Positions 63,669-64,000 of a stretch of 64,000 nt of DNA are shown here, piece after piece (the first letter of the stretch is position 1; every line of letters begins with the position of its first letter). Origin of the DNA: Arboricoccus pini (lineage in GTDB: Bacteria > Pseudomonadota > Alphaproteobacteria > Geminicoccales > Geminicoccaceae); assembly GCF_900187945.1 (NCBI RefSeq), contig NZ_FYEH01000009.1:62001-126000 (forward strand), written 5' to 3'. Made by a program: the position numbers and the translations under genes. A model generated the notes under the pieces. That model saw only the letters and a list, made by a program, of their open reading frames with translations, searched no databases and was not told the origin of the DNA.

Positions 63669-64000
63669 TGAGCACCGGCATCCCGCATGTCGCGCGATCG
63701 ACGAGGCTCAGCGATCTCCTGGTGCTGCGACCCCGCCTGCTGATCCTTCTGCTTCTGCTGCCGCCTTTGCTCTGGCTGGGCATCATCTATTTGGGCTCGT
63801 TACTGCTGCTGCTGGCTCAAGCCTTCTTCGCACTGGACGATTTTTCGGGCGTGGTCGTCTACGACCCAACGCTCGCGACCCTGGCCCAGCTGTTTCAGCC
63901 GGCCAATCTCGATATCCTCTGGCGAACCGTCCTGATCGCTTTGGTCGTGACCTGCCTTTCGGTAACCCTGGCCTTCCCGCTTGCCTATTACGCCGCCCGG
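63669..64000 (+). CDS. ABC transporter permease (PotB-like), 3' truncated by the window end
   Basis: Begins at ATG 63669 and stays open to the last base (110 complete codons). The N-terminal cytoplasmic stretch MSTGIPHVARSTRLSDLLVL is followed by a strongly hydrophobic helix (LLILLLLLPPLLWLGIIYLG) and, near the end, TVLIALVVTCLSVTLAFPLA, the start of the BPD_transp_1 domain. Gene order (binding protein, ATPase, permease) and spacing make it the first permease of the third importer. Confidence 0.88.

Overview
The window is high-GC DNA from a metabolically versatile proteobacterium. The gene content (five ABC importers, a rhizobial-type amino acid:carrier protein ligase, paired Ku proteins, a nicotinate pathway) fits a soil- or root-associated alphaproteobacterium best. 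That placement is inference from gene content; no rRNA or tRNA is present to confirm it. Genes are densely packed, with many 4-base ATGA/GTGA overlaps and several TTG/GTG starts.

Layout. 1-5.6 kb: a branched-chain amino acid-type ABC importer (substrate-binding protein truncated at the window edge, LivH, LivM, LivG, LivF), with a terminator-like hairpin between the binding protein and LivH. 5.6-8.6 kb: an LLM-class flavin monooxygenase, a HAD phosphatase and a DUF72 protein. 9.2-15 kb: a tightly coupled operon of carrier protein, acyl-CoA-dehydrogenase-like flavoprotein, amino acid:carrier protein ligase, DUF1839 protein and GH2 glycosidase. 15-20 kb: a GT4 glycosyltransferase, a polysaccharide flippase and a PhyH-type dioxygenase. 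20.9-22.9 kb: an unrecognised 664-residue membrane protein with 31-residue repeats. 23.3-28 kb: a YtfQ-YtfR-YtfT-YjfF-like sugar importer, followed by a strongly structured region ending in a terminator.

28.4-40 kb: hydantoinase/oxoprolinase subunits (minus strand), diverging from a degenerate GroEL-like chaperonin. The chaperonin is followed by a polyamine/opine-type ABC importer and a D-aminopeptidase. Two identical TGTGATCACA palindromes flank the chaperonin and suggest one regulator for both units.

40-57.4 kb: a nicotinate catabolic island. It holds NicF and NicX (minus), NicD and NicC (plus), a second LLM monooxygenase, a second PotD-B-C-A type importer with an isochorismatase-fold hydrolase and a GH63-like glycosidase in the same operon, NicA, NicB (molybdenum hydroxylase fused to a triple cytochrome c) and two tandem MarR repressor-like genes. 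NicX, NicD, NicF, NicC and NicA keep the residues I recall for the Pseudomonas/Bordetella enzymes. The route nicotinate -> 6-hydroxynicotinate -> 2,5-dihydroxypyridine -> N-formylmaleamate -> maleamate -> maleate is complete here except for maleate isomerase (NicE), which I do not see. Variants of an inverted repeat GTTTG-N4-CAAAC precede each nic transcription unit and the transporter operon.

57.5-64 kb: two convergent Ku genes, an aldehyde dehydrogenase, and a third PotD-PotA-PotB type importer that runs off the window end.

The two most interesting items are the amino acid:carrier protein ligase operon, which looks like an activation-oxidation-transfer system possibly acting on a glycan, and the divergent chaperonin, which keeps GroEL Asp52 and Asp87 but appears to have lost Asp398.
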